From Corylus avellana (taxonomy: Eukaryota; Streptophyta; Magnoliopsida; Fagales; Betulaceae), in assembly GCF_901000735.1 (NCBI RefSeq), contig NC_081544.1, positions 9,239,608-9,303,607 on the forward strand: a DNA stretch of 64,000 bases, read 5' to 3'. Below the pieces are notes generated by a model. The model was not told the DNA's origin. It did no database searches and worked only from the letters and a program-made list of their open reading frames with translations. Numbering within the stretch: position 1 is the first letter of the stretch; each line of letters starts with the position of its first letter. Positions 31,595 to 43,882 of this stretch are shown in pieces. The position numbers and the translations under genes are program-made.

Positions 31595-33020
31595 ACAGTG
31601 AGAGTTCAACAGTATGGTTTACTTGAGATATTACCGGTGCTCAACAGGGTTGGCGCTGTCCTGAGGGACCTGTAATACAATGCACGTGCCCCAACCATTG
31701 TACGCTATTGTCCATAACTCTAGCAGCTCGACGGTGTTTGACCTCGGGTGGCCAATGCTACTAATGATGTATGTCCTGTAGTGACCGCCCGTTATGGCTA
31801 CGTCTATCACGAAACAACCATTGGAACCAAGGCCCATATACCAACACACACATTTGACCATAAAGTTAACATGTATAGTAAGCCCATGGCCACTATCCTG
31901 CATGTATCGTTGTACCATACGATGCAATTAGTCTTGTCCGTATTTTACATGCATACTTGTACAAATCTCAATGTCATTATCTTGTTAACTAGCACATTTT
32001 CACAAATGATAAAGTTCATGGTGCAACAAAGTGTATATTGTGAGAGTTGTAAATATGCATGTTCTGGTACACAAAATAGTCATTAAATGCATGGTAATAA
32101 ATGGTGAGCATTATGTGAGTTAAAACTCACCTAGGTCGAACAAGTTCTCCGAGTATTCCTCCAAACGATTCATGTTGTCCAAATATGTGGAAAACCTCCC
32201 ATTAGTCCTAAGTCCAACTAAAACAAACCCATGACTTGAAAATCGGGGTCATAGGGTGCTTGGCCAAAAGGGCCTTCCCCCAAACATCTTTGGTAGAGTG
32301 CTCGTGCCTAGGGGTGAGCGTTCAACCAGTCAGGTTCAGGTAGAATCTCATTTGGTCCACATGATTCTTGAGGCTACCCCGACTAGTCCTAAGGCCATGA
32401 AACGCTTTTCAACAAAAACAACATCTCCAAATAACAAGATTAAGCCTAAATACAAAGGGAAACTTCAAACGAGATTAAAGCTTAAAACTTCTAGACATTA
32501 AGAAGTAAAGTACCAAAAATCAAGAACCTAACATCACCAACCTAACAAAAAAAAAAAAAAAAAGAATGCAATGGTTACCTCAACAACGCAAGCTTTCCAA
32601 GAAGGCCTCCGTCTTCTCCAAAGACACTCATAACCTCACACACACTCAAAAACCAAACAAACAGAGTTTCTCTAAGGCTTTAGAAGTAAAAATTGAGGTT
32701 TAGAAGCGTAGGGGTGGGTTTAAATAGGGGAAAAAGCTGAGGGCGTTGTAGAGAATATTTGAAAGGTTCGAGCGTCCGTATACTACAGTGTTGAACGCTC
32801 GTATACTAGTTATCCAAGGGTTTTTGAGTTGCACGTGGTACGCGTGGACAAAAACTAGCGGTCAATAAAAAGTCAACAAGCGCTCGTTCTAGTCCCCACT
32901 TGAGCCCTTGTGTACTGTTCACTAAAGGTTAAAAAATGCTCAGATGTATGATTGGGTATTGCACAAGGGGCATAACATTGTTCATACGAGAGCTCACATG
33001 GTCCTCGGGGCAAGCACTCG
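31595..33020. repeat. Diverged 1.4-kb repeat D, copy 2
   Basis: Second copy of the repeat described at 29591-30960. It contains a poly-A run at about 32549-32566. 33021-33639, after it, is non-coding; 33300-33480 has short inverted phrases (aaccatagaacgggtg / tattccgatcatcc) but no clear element. Confidence 0.6.
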
Positions 33021-33639
33021 TGTACGGTAGCGCTAAAATCCAAAATTTCCCCTTCCGGTGTTCCTAGTGACCCAAAGTCCAATTAACTATCTAATCAAGC
33101 TGTCTTAAGCCTAATTAATTATTTAGGTTGCTACAGCTCGCACCTGAACAAGAGTGAGTGCTCGTGTGGTCCCTGGGCCAGTGTTCAACCAGTGAGGTTG
33201 TTTTTTGGTTTTTTTCTTCAAAAAGATCCCAAGGAGTTTGGGTTATTTGAAGAAGGTTTAGGGCTCTTGATTTAAGGCTTTGTTTCAAAGGCACATTAGC
33301 AGGTTAAGTACGAAATCCTTAACCATAGAACGGGTGTTTTGTCTGGATATTATAGGAATAATCGCATAACCCAATATAGGAATACCCATATTGAGTATTC
33401 CGATCATCCAGAACACCACATAAATTATTCCTTGATGTTTGGAACTACCGAACATCAAAGAATGATTTAACCATTTAAAACAGAATAAAAATGGGGGAAA
33501 GGGAGCAAAAACAACAAAATAAAGTTACTGCAACACACAATACATGACCTTGAACACAAAATAAATCAATCCACAAAAAGAACTAACCATGTAGCCCCAA
33601 CACACTCTAAATAGGACCCTGATTACCATCAAGTTTGTC

Positions 33640-33890
33640 TAACCGAAAGGTAATGTCCTTCATTAAGGAAATGATTTGGTTATGGGTGCTATTGTGTGTC
33701 TCAAAATCATATTCTTGGGAGTTTTCCTTAACAGAGGATCTGTGAGAAGGACTTTTGAAATCTGGTCAGATATGACCTACTTTGCCACATAAATGGCAAG
33801 TGGAAATACGTCTCTTAAAAGGTATTCTCCTAATATGAATTGGAGAATTTTGTCCACAGGAGCCTTGATGGAAATGGTGTCTTAAACTCC
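33640..33890 (-). pseudogene. Copia gag zinc-knuckle fragment
   Basis: On the minus strand a frame reads RRISTCHLCGKVGHI, a stop, then PDFKSPSHRSS and further NSTHNQIISLMKDITFRLDK. CHLCGKVGHI is a CCHC knuckle start (C-x2-C-x4-H), with the final Cys region changed to PDF. It lies on the far side of LTR-B from the gag remnant at 35702-36963, same strand, and is probably the continuation of that gag split by the LTR insertion. Confidence 0.65.
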
Positions 33891-33904
33891 AATTGATTGG
33901 ATAA

Positions 33905-35701
33905 TGTTTTAAATATTATGATAAAGAACAATAGACATATACGGTTATATTCTTGCAAGATATATATATGTGAGATTGTGTATTGTCTAATTATATGTAT
34001 GTAAGATCCCTAAGATGCATTATATTTGAGTGACGGTGTGTGTATCAAAGAAGATCATACTCAAAGGTCCTTGTAACTTATAAACTAATTGTTCGTAGTC
34101 GTAAATGGAATTTGGAACTCCATCTAGACTATAACATATCGAACCTCAACGACTTGTCTTAGTTAGGAGAAGCAAGTAGGCTTTGGGTTGATATGTTGAG
34201 GTATTGGCCATACACCGAACAGGACCACGTAAGTCATCATTTGTTTACTAATACTATCTTAACAATGATGTACGTGCATGATGGCTTATAGTATTTACTC
34301 TAAATCCTGAGAAGTTCCGTGAACTCAGATGTGAAGTGTAGATTATTTTGGTGTATTAAAAGAGTGAGACATATATTAGCGGTCGATCTAATCTCAGTAT
34401 GTTGGGTGATCGCATGTAGCATTGTGGGAAGACTGATTTCAAGAAGGAATCCAAATCCTTTGTCTAAGACAATGCGACAAGGAATATTCCCATTCTTTTA
34501 GATTTAATGGGAAAGATTATCCTGGCGCTCAGGCCTGAGTGTTTCAGTAGGTATGACTGAAACTTATGCATGTACAAGGTGAGAATATTTCGCACAAGGT
34601 ACATAAGGATTATCATGAAGTTAATTCGGTGACTCAAGGAAAGATGTAGTGAACAAAGTAACCGTACGTAGACTTTAGTACGACTATGGAATGATTCCAT
34701 GGAGAGGTAACATACATAATAAGTACGTCACGAGGATTAATTGATTAACTAAAAAATATTTATTAGAGTACAGTCATTGTTATGTAGTGGTTTTAATTGT
34801 GATCAAATAGAGTCGTGTTATATGATCAATGTAGACATAGTCGCGGACCTACTAAGCTAATGATATGTTTTCCGTTGGGTCCCTTTTTGAGCTGATGTAA
34901 ATTGACTAGTATATATATTGGGCCTCAGTTATACTTATGTGTATTTACTTGGAATGTTTTATTTTATAAAACATAGGCCAAAGAAATTTGGCTGAATTCC
35001 ACAGTGATTAGTCCCACATGGTTAAGAATCAGTTTTCATCTGTGATCCAAGCAGTATAAATAGAGGTGCCAAGGAGAAGCAAGTGAAGACTATGAATTGA
35101 GTGTGGAAACACATCAGACTTACAGAAGAAATGAAAAATTGTTTTCTCTCTTCTGAAAGTAATACATGGCTAAGGGAGATAATTACCCTCTAGGTCTTTG
35201 CTTCTAGTTTCTCTAGCCTCTTGAGCAAATAGTACGAGCCCACACCCATAGTCATATTCAGTCATTGAAGAGAAGGTCTGGTTTAAGAATTGAATCCTCA
35301 ATTCTTGTAGAATCTTGAAGTTCTTGGAGAAATCCAAGAAGATGAATCTGTTCATCAAGATCCATTTGAAGATCAACCACAAGTTCATCAAGAACGCGAC
35401 GAATACGAAGAACGCGAAGAACACGAAGAATGCAAAAAATGTGGAATGAGTATTGACTCATAGCATAAGTTTGCAAGTTCGTTGGAATAGCAATTGCTCA
35501 GCCCTACATCATGGGAAGAACGGTTGTACACTCCTACACCCCAATGCCTAGGAGAGGCCGAAGCTACATGTAAGTAATATTACTTATATGTTATTAGATC
35601 TATGCATGTTTATCTTGTTGGCAAAAGTTCTTGGGGATTGTATTTTTTAATCCACTGCGTAAAAAGAAAAAGTTTTGAAATTTACTCAAATGATCCCAAC
35701 A
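33905..35701 (+). mobile_element. Copia-type LTR-B (about 1.8 kb), antisense in gag
   Basis: Runs from tgttttaaatattatg to ..gatcccaaca. A TATA box (agtataaatagag, about 35052) lies on the plus strand, opposite to the gag reading frames on either side. Further LTR-B copies occur at 40020-43882 (broken), 47631-48985, 49511-50425 and inverted at 62692-63594. No primer site follows it, so it is a solo LTR. No clear target duplication was found. Confidence 0.7.
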
Positions 35702-36963
35702 ACCCTCGCATTCCAAGGAAGTTAGGAGACCTATTTGTAATCCTACCTTTATCCTTGTCATTATTCCTAATCTTACTCAATTCAACAAGTGAAGCATGAA
35801 CAAAATTTATCAAATTTTTTTAAGCTACCACATTTTTTGGAGTAGAAGCAGCTTGATCATAGTCAGTTCCATGTTTAACATTGAAGGACTTCTATAAGCT
35901 CATAATGGTGTTCAGTTTTGGTGAAGGAGATTCTATAAGAGTTTCCTCTTTCTGGGTATCTTCCGAACCCTTGATTACATCCATCCTATTCATCAAGAAT
36001 TGATTTTCGTCCTACCATTTGGTCACAACATTGTTGATATCAAACAACTTAGTAGACAAGGAGTTATTTTCTACGTTCAAGGATTTTTCAGTTTTGTTGG
36101 TTGAATCCAGTAAATTTTGAAGAAAAATGTTTTGTTCTTCTGCTTCAGTCAGATTTTTTAAGAGGTCCTTGCACTTTCTCCTAGCATCTGCACAATTTCT
36201 AACAAGGGTGTCATGAGAAACGTGATGACTACCACTTTTCACTAATCCATCATTTGAGTCCTCCTCATAAGACTGCCCGTCAATACCAACTAACGTAGGA
36301 TCTTTAGAATCTTGAATTGTGGCAGGAAATGCCATGCTTATGACTTTCTTTCCTTTTTGATCATCAGATTCATTTGACTTTGATTCATCACTCAGAGATA
36401 CATTCATGGCATTCTCCTTAGCATTCTTCAAGTTTACACAGTCAGCCCTGATGTGACCATAACCCTTACACCCATAGGACTGAGGACCACGAGCCTTCTT
36501 CTCCTTCTTGTCCTTGTAGGTTTTACTCTTTGAATCCTTCTGTTAGCGATCTCAAAACGATGAAAAGTCTCCAAACATTTCATCTTCCTTCAAGTTAATG
36601 ATCTCAAAACAAGATGTCAGCATTTGAAGTTTGGCTTTCCTCACCCCTCTTAATCCTTCATGAGTGTTTTGAAGAATATCTCAAGCTTCCTTTGACGTCT
36701 CACAAAGAGTGATTCGACGAAACACATCTGTAGAGACACAGTTGAAAATGGAGCTTCAACCTTGATTATTCTAGTTACTCGTAACTGTATTATCTTTACT
36801 CCATTTATCAAAATCCTCATATGGTTTGAAAAACCCTTTTTCAATAGTAATCATATATTATCATTAGTCCTTTCAATTAGGCTCTCATTCGAACTTTCCA
36901 TTGAGCATACTCATTACCATTTAATATGGGAGGTGCACTAGAAAATGAGGTATTTTGTTCCAT
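35702..36963 (-). pseudogene. Copia gag pseudogene, composite block copy 1
   Basis: The minus strand starts at ATG 36963 (MEQNTSFSSAPPILNGNEYA, then QWKVRMRA and a stop). This is the standard Copia gag N terminus (..APPIFDGNNYAHWKVRMRA). Further down, CETSKEAW-like and zinc-knuckle regions are broken by frameshifts. The longest open part (36431-36012) reads SLSDESKSNESDDQKGKK, then a helical ARRKCKDLLKNLTEAEEQN segment. The frame continues in fragments (NFLGMRGLL) to the LTR-B border. Several stops make it non-coding. Confidence 0.8.
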
Positions 36964-38109
36964 TAAACAAGAGGTCAGCGAATACGCTCAAGACATGAAT
37001 CAAAAACCCAATGAAACCACTATGATTGAAAGAATACGAGGATCATGTTCTACCTTTAACCACCAAATAAACAGTTCAGATTATACAATCAAGTATTTAG
37101 ACATGCACAGTGGAAATTTAAAACATCACAATCACAACACCAAAACTTGTTGATGAAGTGGAAAACCTTTTGAACCAATCAACGGGAAAAACCACTCCGG
37201 GGCAGCCAAACCCAAGAAATCATGATATGAAGATTCAAATTACAGACTGCAAAAAATACTCAAAACCTTTGAGAATCTCTAGACTCTGCAAGAACAACAA
37301 GCTCCTTGCTTGTTTCCTAACTGACCATCTATATGGAGTTCATCTTCTCACCAACCCTTTGATAAACTCTTTCACCTTGTAGCAATGGGAACTGTTGTGT
37401 ATTGTGGAACGAAAATCAACCAACCAAGAGAAAGGACTTGTAAAACCAACTCTCGAGACACAACTCAGAAAAATTTTTGAGACTACTTAGAGAAATATTT
37501 CCCAAAAAGTCAAATTTGAACAATCACAGGAAAAACCTTTTATAGGGAAAACATTTTACTCTAAGTGTCTTAAAGCGACTCATTTCTTGTTAAGACTTGA
37601 TGAACCAAACTTCACAGATTCAAGATCTAGAAATGTCCACGTCTTAACGTTAAAAGAGTGCCATCATGACAAAAGAAACAAAATAATTCATCCTCGTCAT
37701 GAGTCCGTCCTGATGGGGTATCTGACGAGATACTAGGGACCTTCTTCTTTACTTGAATCATGTGTCCCGTCATGATGATCCATCTAGCGAGACAACATGG
37801 AGTCCAACTTCAGTCCCGTTACAAGCTCGTCCTGACAATGCAGCTGATGAGAAAATAGCGACTTCAGCCTCAGTCCTATTAAGAGCCCGTCCTAACGATA
37901 CAGCTGACAAGAAAAAGTGAGTTCAACTTCAGTCCAGTTACGAGCCCATCATGACGTTCTTCCTAACGAAAAACCAGAGAGCACTTCTATAGGTGCCGTC
38001 ACGATCCCATAATGACGTGCTTCTTGACGGGAAAATAAAGAGCACTACAAACCCAAATGGTCTTAATCCAAGATATTTTCATTGAATTGGGCCAATATAA
38101 AACCTAACA
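36964..38109 (-). mobile_element. Copia LTR-C with leader, copy 1 (inverted)
   Basis: On the minus strand it starts TGTTAGGTTTTATATTGG at 38109 and runs to the gag start at 36963. The LTR end is either near 37390 (CACAACA type) or near 37030, just before a degenerate tRNA-iMet-like site. It contains the CGTCA/GACG array at about 37690-38040. Reading frames on the plus strand here are antisense noise. Confidence 0.65.
37690..38040. repeat. CGTCA-type degenerate repeat in LTR-C, copy 1
   Basis: About six units of roughly 60-70 bp sharing (t)cccgt(c/t)a, gagcccgtcctgacg, cagctgacgagaaaa and tcagtcc. Units are short pseudo-palindromes (cgtcatgacg-like). Also present at 51770-52110 and, inverted, at 60385-60735. 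Confidence 0.75.
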
Positions 38110-38430
38110 ATAACTGCAAATAGGTGCAGAGGTTCCAGATAACAAGAAACTAAGTAAAATGAGAGACATGCATAGGCACTAGGAGTTGGACAAGGGTTCC
38201 GGTCCACTCCAGTAGAGTTATTGAACTTTATAATACAAGAGTTCATTAGATTATCTGCATGGATGGTTGGTAAGTAATGACTCTTGATTTATAATTTGTT
38301 AACGATTCTATTTTAGAACATGCTCACAATACTTTTCCATTAAAAGAAATATTCCTTCAACTAATGAAGCATAGTATTGGTGTCTACATCTTGGACATAA
38401 TAACTCAAAGAGTATTCGAAGACTTGTTAA
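38110..38430. other. Composite-block spacer, copy 1
   Basis: About 320 bp of unassigned retroelement sequence (..tgcataggcactaggagttg.., ..tccactccagtagagtta..) present in all three composite copies between LTR-C and LTR-A1. No reading frame. Confidence 0.6.
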
Positions 38431-39694
38431 TGATAAGTGCTGAATATTACACATTCAAGCCCCTTAATTCACATATGTTAATCTCTTCGTTTTGTTATAA
38501 GTTGATGTTTTGTGTTGTTTTTGTGTTTTCTCACGTTTTTTAGGATTTTGAAGAAAAGCAAGCATTTTCGGCAAGTTCCAAACTTGAAAGATATTTTGGG
38601 AAAAAGCTGAAGGAAGTGCGCTCGAGTGACCAATCCAGAGGGATCGAACACAATCATCTGATTGAGCGCCCAATCCTGCGATCGAGCGCAGTCATGCAGT
38701 AGAGCACAGTAAAGTCAACAAACCCGTTTTGAAAGGATTCTAATCCAACTCAAACTCAATTTTGGAGTTGTTAGGCTGCACAAAATCAACTAGGGTTGTT
38801 TCAAACTCTATAAATACTCCCTCAATTTGGCCAAATAAAAGATACAAGCTTCGGGAGAAGAATTGGAGGCTAGATCAAGAAGGGTTTTCGGTTTTTCTTG
38901 TTTTCTTTATTATTTTCTTATGAGGATGATTTACATCAGAATTATGTGTAACTAATACTTTAGTTAGGGCTCGATTGAAGGCCTAATCATGTCTCTTTAG
39001 GATTTCAACTTGGTTTGCTACAATTCATGTTTTGATACTTAACTTGATTATTTTTAGTTTTATTGAATTCCTCACGTGAATGTGTTTAATCATCATATGT
39101 ATATGGTATGGATTTTTTATTTAGATCAATTTGGATGACCGAGTCCTGGGCCTATTAGAGTGACAAAAGAACCCCATCACAGGTTCTTGGATTAATCCAC
39201 ATGGAAAATTGGAAGTAGATACCATGCTCTACGCTTCATGTGTTTGTCGATTTCCATAGTTTTATGCTTTTTGAAAGAACAACTTAGTAGATACCATGCT
39301 GAATCCTTTGAGAGAGAAAATAATTAGAGTAAAAACCATGCCTACTTCCTTGCTTAAGGAGATCAATAGCCTAAGGAGTAGATACCATGCCCTTAAGTTG
39401 GCAAACATTGAGTATCTTGATATGGTTGTAGCATTATGCATATTGTTTGTCTAATTTGAGTATGATTAGCGGTGAATATCAAAACCCTACATTTCCTTCT
39501 TATTATTTAAACTCAATCTTTTTCCTCGTTTCATTCAAATATTTATTTTGGCAATTCTTTTTAAGCAAAATTTATATCAATTCTCATGGGAATGATCTCG
39601 TACTTGCTCTCTATACTATTGTTTTGATCTTTTTGCACTTGGGAGTAAAACGTACATTTATTTGCATATTATTTTGGTGGATATTTGCACAACA
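38431..39694 (+). mobile_element. Ty3-type LTR-A1 (1264 bp), solo, copy 1
   Basis: Starts TGATAAGTGCTGAATATT and ends ..TTTGCACAACA. It shares its first ~60 bp with LTR-A2, which has a tRNA-Asp primer site, hence Ty3-type; no primer site follows here, so it is solo. It carries three gtagataccatgc motifs and one gtaaaaaccatgc at about 39226-39392, and a CG-rich segment (gcgctcgagtg, gatcgagcgcag) at about 38615-38700. Confidence 0.8.
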
Positions 39695-40015
39695 ATGGGC
39701 TTTCGAATCCATAAAATTATCCAATCTATGAATAAAATTTTGAGGTTAAAATGCCTAAAAGGCCCTTTCCAGAAAAGGGACATAGAGCCAAAAGAGTAGC
39801 TAAGAGTTAGAGCATATTGATGTATGTGGTCCCATGAGTATCCCAGTAATAGGAAGTTAGGAGTAATTCATCATGTGGATGATGATTATTCAAGGCATAC
39901 TTCCTTGGGGATGTCAAAGACCATTAGTCAAAAGCAGGGATTGTATACTAGTTGATAGCACCAGGTACTCCCCAGCGAAAAGGTGTGTCAATAGAAGGAA
40001 TTGAATACTCTTGAA
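39695..40015 (+). other. Composite-block tail, copy 1
   Basis: Unassigned retroelement sequence (gagccaaaagag, gtggtcccatgagtatccca, gatgatgattattcaaggc), present in all three composite copies outside LTR-A1. It ends at the cagcgaaaaggtgtgtcaat phrase shared with copy 2. Confidence 0.6.
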
Positions 40016-40019
40016 ATGG

Positions 40020-40775
40020 TAAGAGATATGATGAGGTAAACTACCTTGATCAAGCGAAGCTGTGACTTTGTGATTGATGTGTAGTGTGCTGAGATCCTAA
40101 GGCACTGAACGGACCAAAGAGTTGTCTTTTCATAAAGATACTGTATATTAAGGGAAGACAATAAACTTGTTAAAGACTATTTACACTTTGATTCTATATC
40201 CGAAGAAGTTCTTGAACTCAAATGTGAAGTGTAGATTACTTAGATGTATCTAAGGGTGAGACCTATCATCGGTGAATAGTGGGAATCCAAATCCTTTGTT
40301 AGAGAACAAAGAGATAATAAATTTTCCGTTGTTTTAGATTTTATGGATATTATTCTCAGAGTCTTTGGCCGAAGCATTTTGGTTGGCATACCAAAATATG
40401 TACACGTATTTTTTACATGTATGAGAATAACGTAAAGTCAGTGACTCAAGGATAAAGAGGTATAGAATTAAGTGGCAGTATCCTTAGCCTTAATCTTGCT
40501 ATGGTATATTTCACGGAGGAATCATAAGACATAGTCAAAGTGATTAATTGTTTAAATCAAAAATATTTATTGGAGTTTAGTCACAATCATTTAGTGCAAT
40601 TAATTGTGATTAAAATATTGTTGGGTAATAAATGATAGGGGGACATGATTACGAACATATTTAAGACAATAATATTTTTTCCTTTAGGTCCCTCACCAAG
40701 CTGATGTTATTTACCTGCAAGGCATTCTTATTTATTGGGCTAAGTGTTTTATTTATTTTAGACATGGGCTACAGA
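40020..40775 (+). mobile_element. LTR-B fragment
   Basis: Matches 47960-48720 and 42936-43250 (ctaccttgatcaagcgaag, gcagtatccttagcc, ggtccctcaccaagctgatg). It is cut at 40776 by a CACTA-type terminus. Non-coding. Confidence 0.7.
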
Positions 40776-41030
40776 CACTACAAAAAAATCAACTTTTAAT
40801 AACTCCCCATTAGTGACGTGCTAAGGCCCAAAAACGTCACTAATGGGGTGGTGACGTGTCATTAGCGACTTGGGTGACACGTCAAAAATCTAGGAGTCAC
40901 TACTCAGATTTAGTGACATTTGGAATTGACCAGTCATCACCAATTAAAGGTGAACAGTAAAAAACGTCACTAATTTTTAAAGAATAATATTTAAAAAAAA
41001 AAAAAAAAAAATTCACCACTAATTTTGTGT
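40776..41030 (+). mobile_element. CACTA terminus fragment, second family
   Basis: Begins CACTACAAAAAAATCAAC and carries subterminal attagtgacg(t)/cgtcactaat motifs in both orientations. It breaks off in an A run near 41008, with no second end nearby. It differs in subterminal motif from the 7891-14261 element. Confidence 0.75.
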
Positions 41031-41855
41031 ATATACAACTTAGTTTGAAGATCAATGGCCACTTCTTGGGTTTTGACAAAAGAACTTTTCTTTTACTCTT
41101 CAAGAACACGAAAGATTTTAACCTTTAGATCTTCTCATAAATGATTGATTATAAGTGCAAGAGAGTGTGGGCTCTTGCGTGGCTCCTCAAATCTTAATTT
41201 TTTGTTCTTCGTGAGTTAACACAAAGAAGTAATATAATTCTCAAAGAGTTTCTGAAAACTATGTATCAAGATAACTTGATTGAATGATTTGACAGCCCTA
41301 GGCTGCTCTCTACTTATAGGCATAGAAGGGGAGAGAGTTTCCAGATCTTAGCAATGTGGGACAAGCAACTAAAGAGGAGTCCAATTAGGATAATGAGAGA
41401 GTGTGGTGGACCGCTAAGGCACTAAACGAACAAGGAGTTGTCTTTTCAAAATGGTACTGTCTATTAAGGAAAGACATTAACTCCTCAAATACTACTTTTA
41501 CTTTAATTCTAAATTATGAGGGAATTGTGGACTCAGGTGTTGCATGTAGATTGCTTTGATATATTGAATTAACCTCAGTACATTGGGCAATCTGATGAAA
41601 CATTGTGGGAAAGCATTTTCCAAGAGGGAATCTAATGCAGTGTAGGATCGTGCTGATCTGCATAAGAATCCAAAAACCTTTGTCGGTGAACAACGATATC
41701 AGAAATATTCCCTTGTTTTAGATTGGAATACATGTGAATACCTAAAAGTCTTTGGCCAAAGCTTTTTGGTTGGAATACCTAAATATGTACATGTGATTTT
41801 CATATGTATGAGAATAACATAAAATCAGTGACTCAAGGATAAAGAGGTAGAGAGT
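41031..41855. mobile_element. LTR-B fragments, inverted then direct
   Basis: About 41040-41400 is the reverse complement of the LTR-B stretch seen near 43260-43560 (gttaacacaaag, gagtgtgggctcttgcg). About 41400-41855 is direct LTR-B (ggcactaaacgaacaaggag, gactcaaggataaagaggta). Non-coding. Confidence 0.6.
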
Positions 41856-41858
41856 TAA

Positions 41859-42935
41859 GAGCATTCCCAGCAGCTACCCAACCATGTTCCCTATATTTAA
41901 GGATCCAAACCACTTTTTGCTTCCCTACCTACAAAAACTCCACAATAGCTTCCCTTTATCATTCCCTACATCATTAAAATATTATTTTCATTTTCATTAA
42001 AATAATATATTATTTTATTCTAAAAACATTTTTCTTTTTCATCTCTCTCATCTCCGTCTTCTTTCCCTGTTCACATCTCCCTCTCTCACTCTGTGTTTTC
42101 TTCTTTTCTTTACACCAGCCACACCTCTCTCTCCCTTTCTAGATCTCACTCTCTACCTCACTTTCCCCCAGTAGATTCTCGCTCACGAAGACAGAAAGGG
42201 AGAATTTTTGCTATGCCGAATGGTTATCCTCATATTCTTATCCTCTCAATCATTATCTGCAGCGAAACCAGCTTTAGAAAACAGAGAGAAAACGTGAGAG
42301 TGAGGGAGGGAGAGAGAGAGAGTTATGGGTATTTGATTGTGATGGGGTTGATTCTCTGGGTATTTTTATTTGGGTAATCAATTGTGTTCTTGATGATTTT
42401 TGATTGGGTTGTTGTGGAGCTTGTGGTTGAGTTTTGGTTGAGTTTTGGTGAGTTCTGGAACGATTTAAGTTGTTTGGGGATGATTGATTTTGTGGGTTTT
42501 ATTTGTTGTTAATTTTGGGTGTAAATCCTTTGAGTGGCCGTGAGAGTGAAGATGGAGTATTGAAGATGGAGATTTGGTTTCTTGAGGGCAAAAATCAACT
42601 GGGTTTCTATTTCTGCTAGTAATTTTGCTTTACTTGAACTAGATGAAGTGCAGAAGTGCAGAAGAAGAAGAGGGCGGTGAAGAAAGAACGGAGAAAAATA
42701 ATGGAGATGACTGCGTGAAAAGGAGTAAGAGGAGAGAGAGAGCATTTTTTTTTATGATTATAATAATCACAAGGACTGCTACAGTTGAACCCCAAACATT
42801 GGGTTCAACTGTAGCAGCTGATGGTTTAAGGAACTATATAGGGAATCTGCTGTGGGGTGTTTTTTGTGATTTTTTAGACATATTCCCTAAATTTAGGGAA
42901 CAGACCCCCTTATAGGGAGTCTGCTGGGAGTGCTC
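41859..42935. mobile_element. PIF/Harbinger-type element (1077 bp)
   Basis: Terminal inverted repeats GAGCATTCCCAGCAG and the complement of CTGCTGGGAGTGCTC (14 of 15 match), with longer imperfect arms (ttccctatatttaagg / ccctaaatttaggg). It is flanked by TAA (41856-41858 and 42936-42938). The same LTR-B site is uninterrupted at about 40462 (gaattaagtggcagtatcc), confirming insertion. Internal frames (42093-42377, 42643-42915) lack a transposase or DDE motif, so it is non-autonomous. An inner hairpin (gttgaacccc / ggttcaac) is at about 42784-42812. Confidence 0.88.
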
Positions 42936-43882
42936 TAAGTGCCAGTATCCTTAGCCTTAATTCTGCTACGGAATATCTCATGGAGGAATCATAAGTGAAC
43001 ATTAAGTAAGTCAAAGGGAATAATTGTTTTATCAAAAATATTTATTGGAGTGCAGTCACTATTATTTAGTGGAATCAATTGTGATTAAAATATTGCTACG
43101 TAATGAATGTCAAGGAGACATGGTTACGAAAGTATTTAAGCCAATAATATTTTTCTCTTTGGGTCCCTTACCAAGCTGATGTTATTTAACCATAACAAGG
43201 CTTTCTTATTTATTGGGCTAAGTCTTTTATTTATTTAAAATATGGGCTAGAGAGATATAGTGCGATTGGGCTTGGGATAAAACCTAGAGGCCCAATGAGC
43301 ATAAGTGGAACATATAAGGCCAGAGAATATTCACTAGGCCTATGTGTTGGAGACAAGGAGAAAGGCATGGGGTAAAACCCAAGCCTGGTCCCCTAGGCTA
43401 GGGGACGCATGGACCAGGGAGATATTCTCCTTGGCCCATGCGGCAACTTGGAGGCTAGGATTTAATAGCTCTTTGTGTTAACTCACGAAAAACAAATGTT
43501 TAAGATTTGAAGAGCCAAGTAAAAGCCCACACTCTCTTGGTTATTATCAGTCATTGGTGAGAAGATCTAGAGGTCTCTACATCCATAAGATCTGTTGTGT
43601 TCTTGAATAAAGAAGAACTTGTTCTATGTGTTCTTGAAAAAAGAAGAATAATTCTTCGAATTCTAGAACGAGAAAGAACAAGTTCTTGGAGAAGCAAAAA
43701 GAATTTTGCCCAAAGCCAGGAGTAGTCATTGATATCCAAGCAAGTATTCTTCATTCTTGAAATTTAATTTTAAATAGAAACTATTCTTCACATGTTCTTC
43801 GTAAAGGATCTTGGCAAGGGAATTTGATTCCTTGCGCTTCACAAATATCGGATTTACAATCCTATTCCCAACACTAGGTCTA
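42936..43882 (+). mobile_element. LTR-B fragment, 3' end present
   Basis: Continues the LTR-B broken by the Harbinger-type element and ends ..ctattcccaaca. It contains a gttcttgaa(t)aaagaagaa run repeated several times at about 43600-43680, also seen at 48900-48985. Confidence 0.7.

Noticed and set aside
36926..37382. Plus-strand frames of 75 and 74 codons (also 51024-51251, and antisense at 61038-61472)
   Set aside because: They are antisense to the gag start and LTR-C leader in all three composite copies.
42093..42915. Frames of 94 and 90 codons in the Harbinger-type element
   Set aside because: They show no transposase or DNA-binding motif and consist of CT/GA-rich low-complexity sequence.
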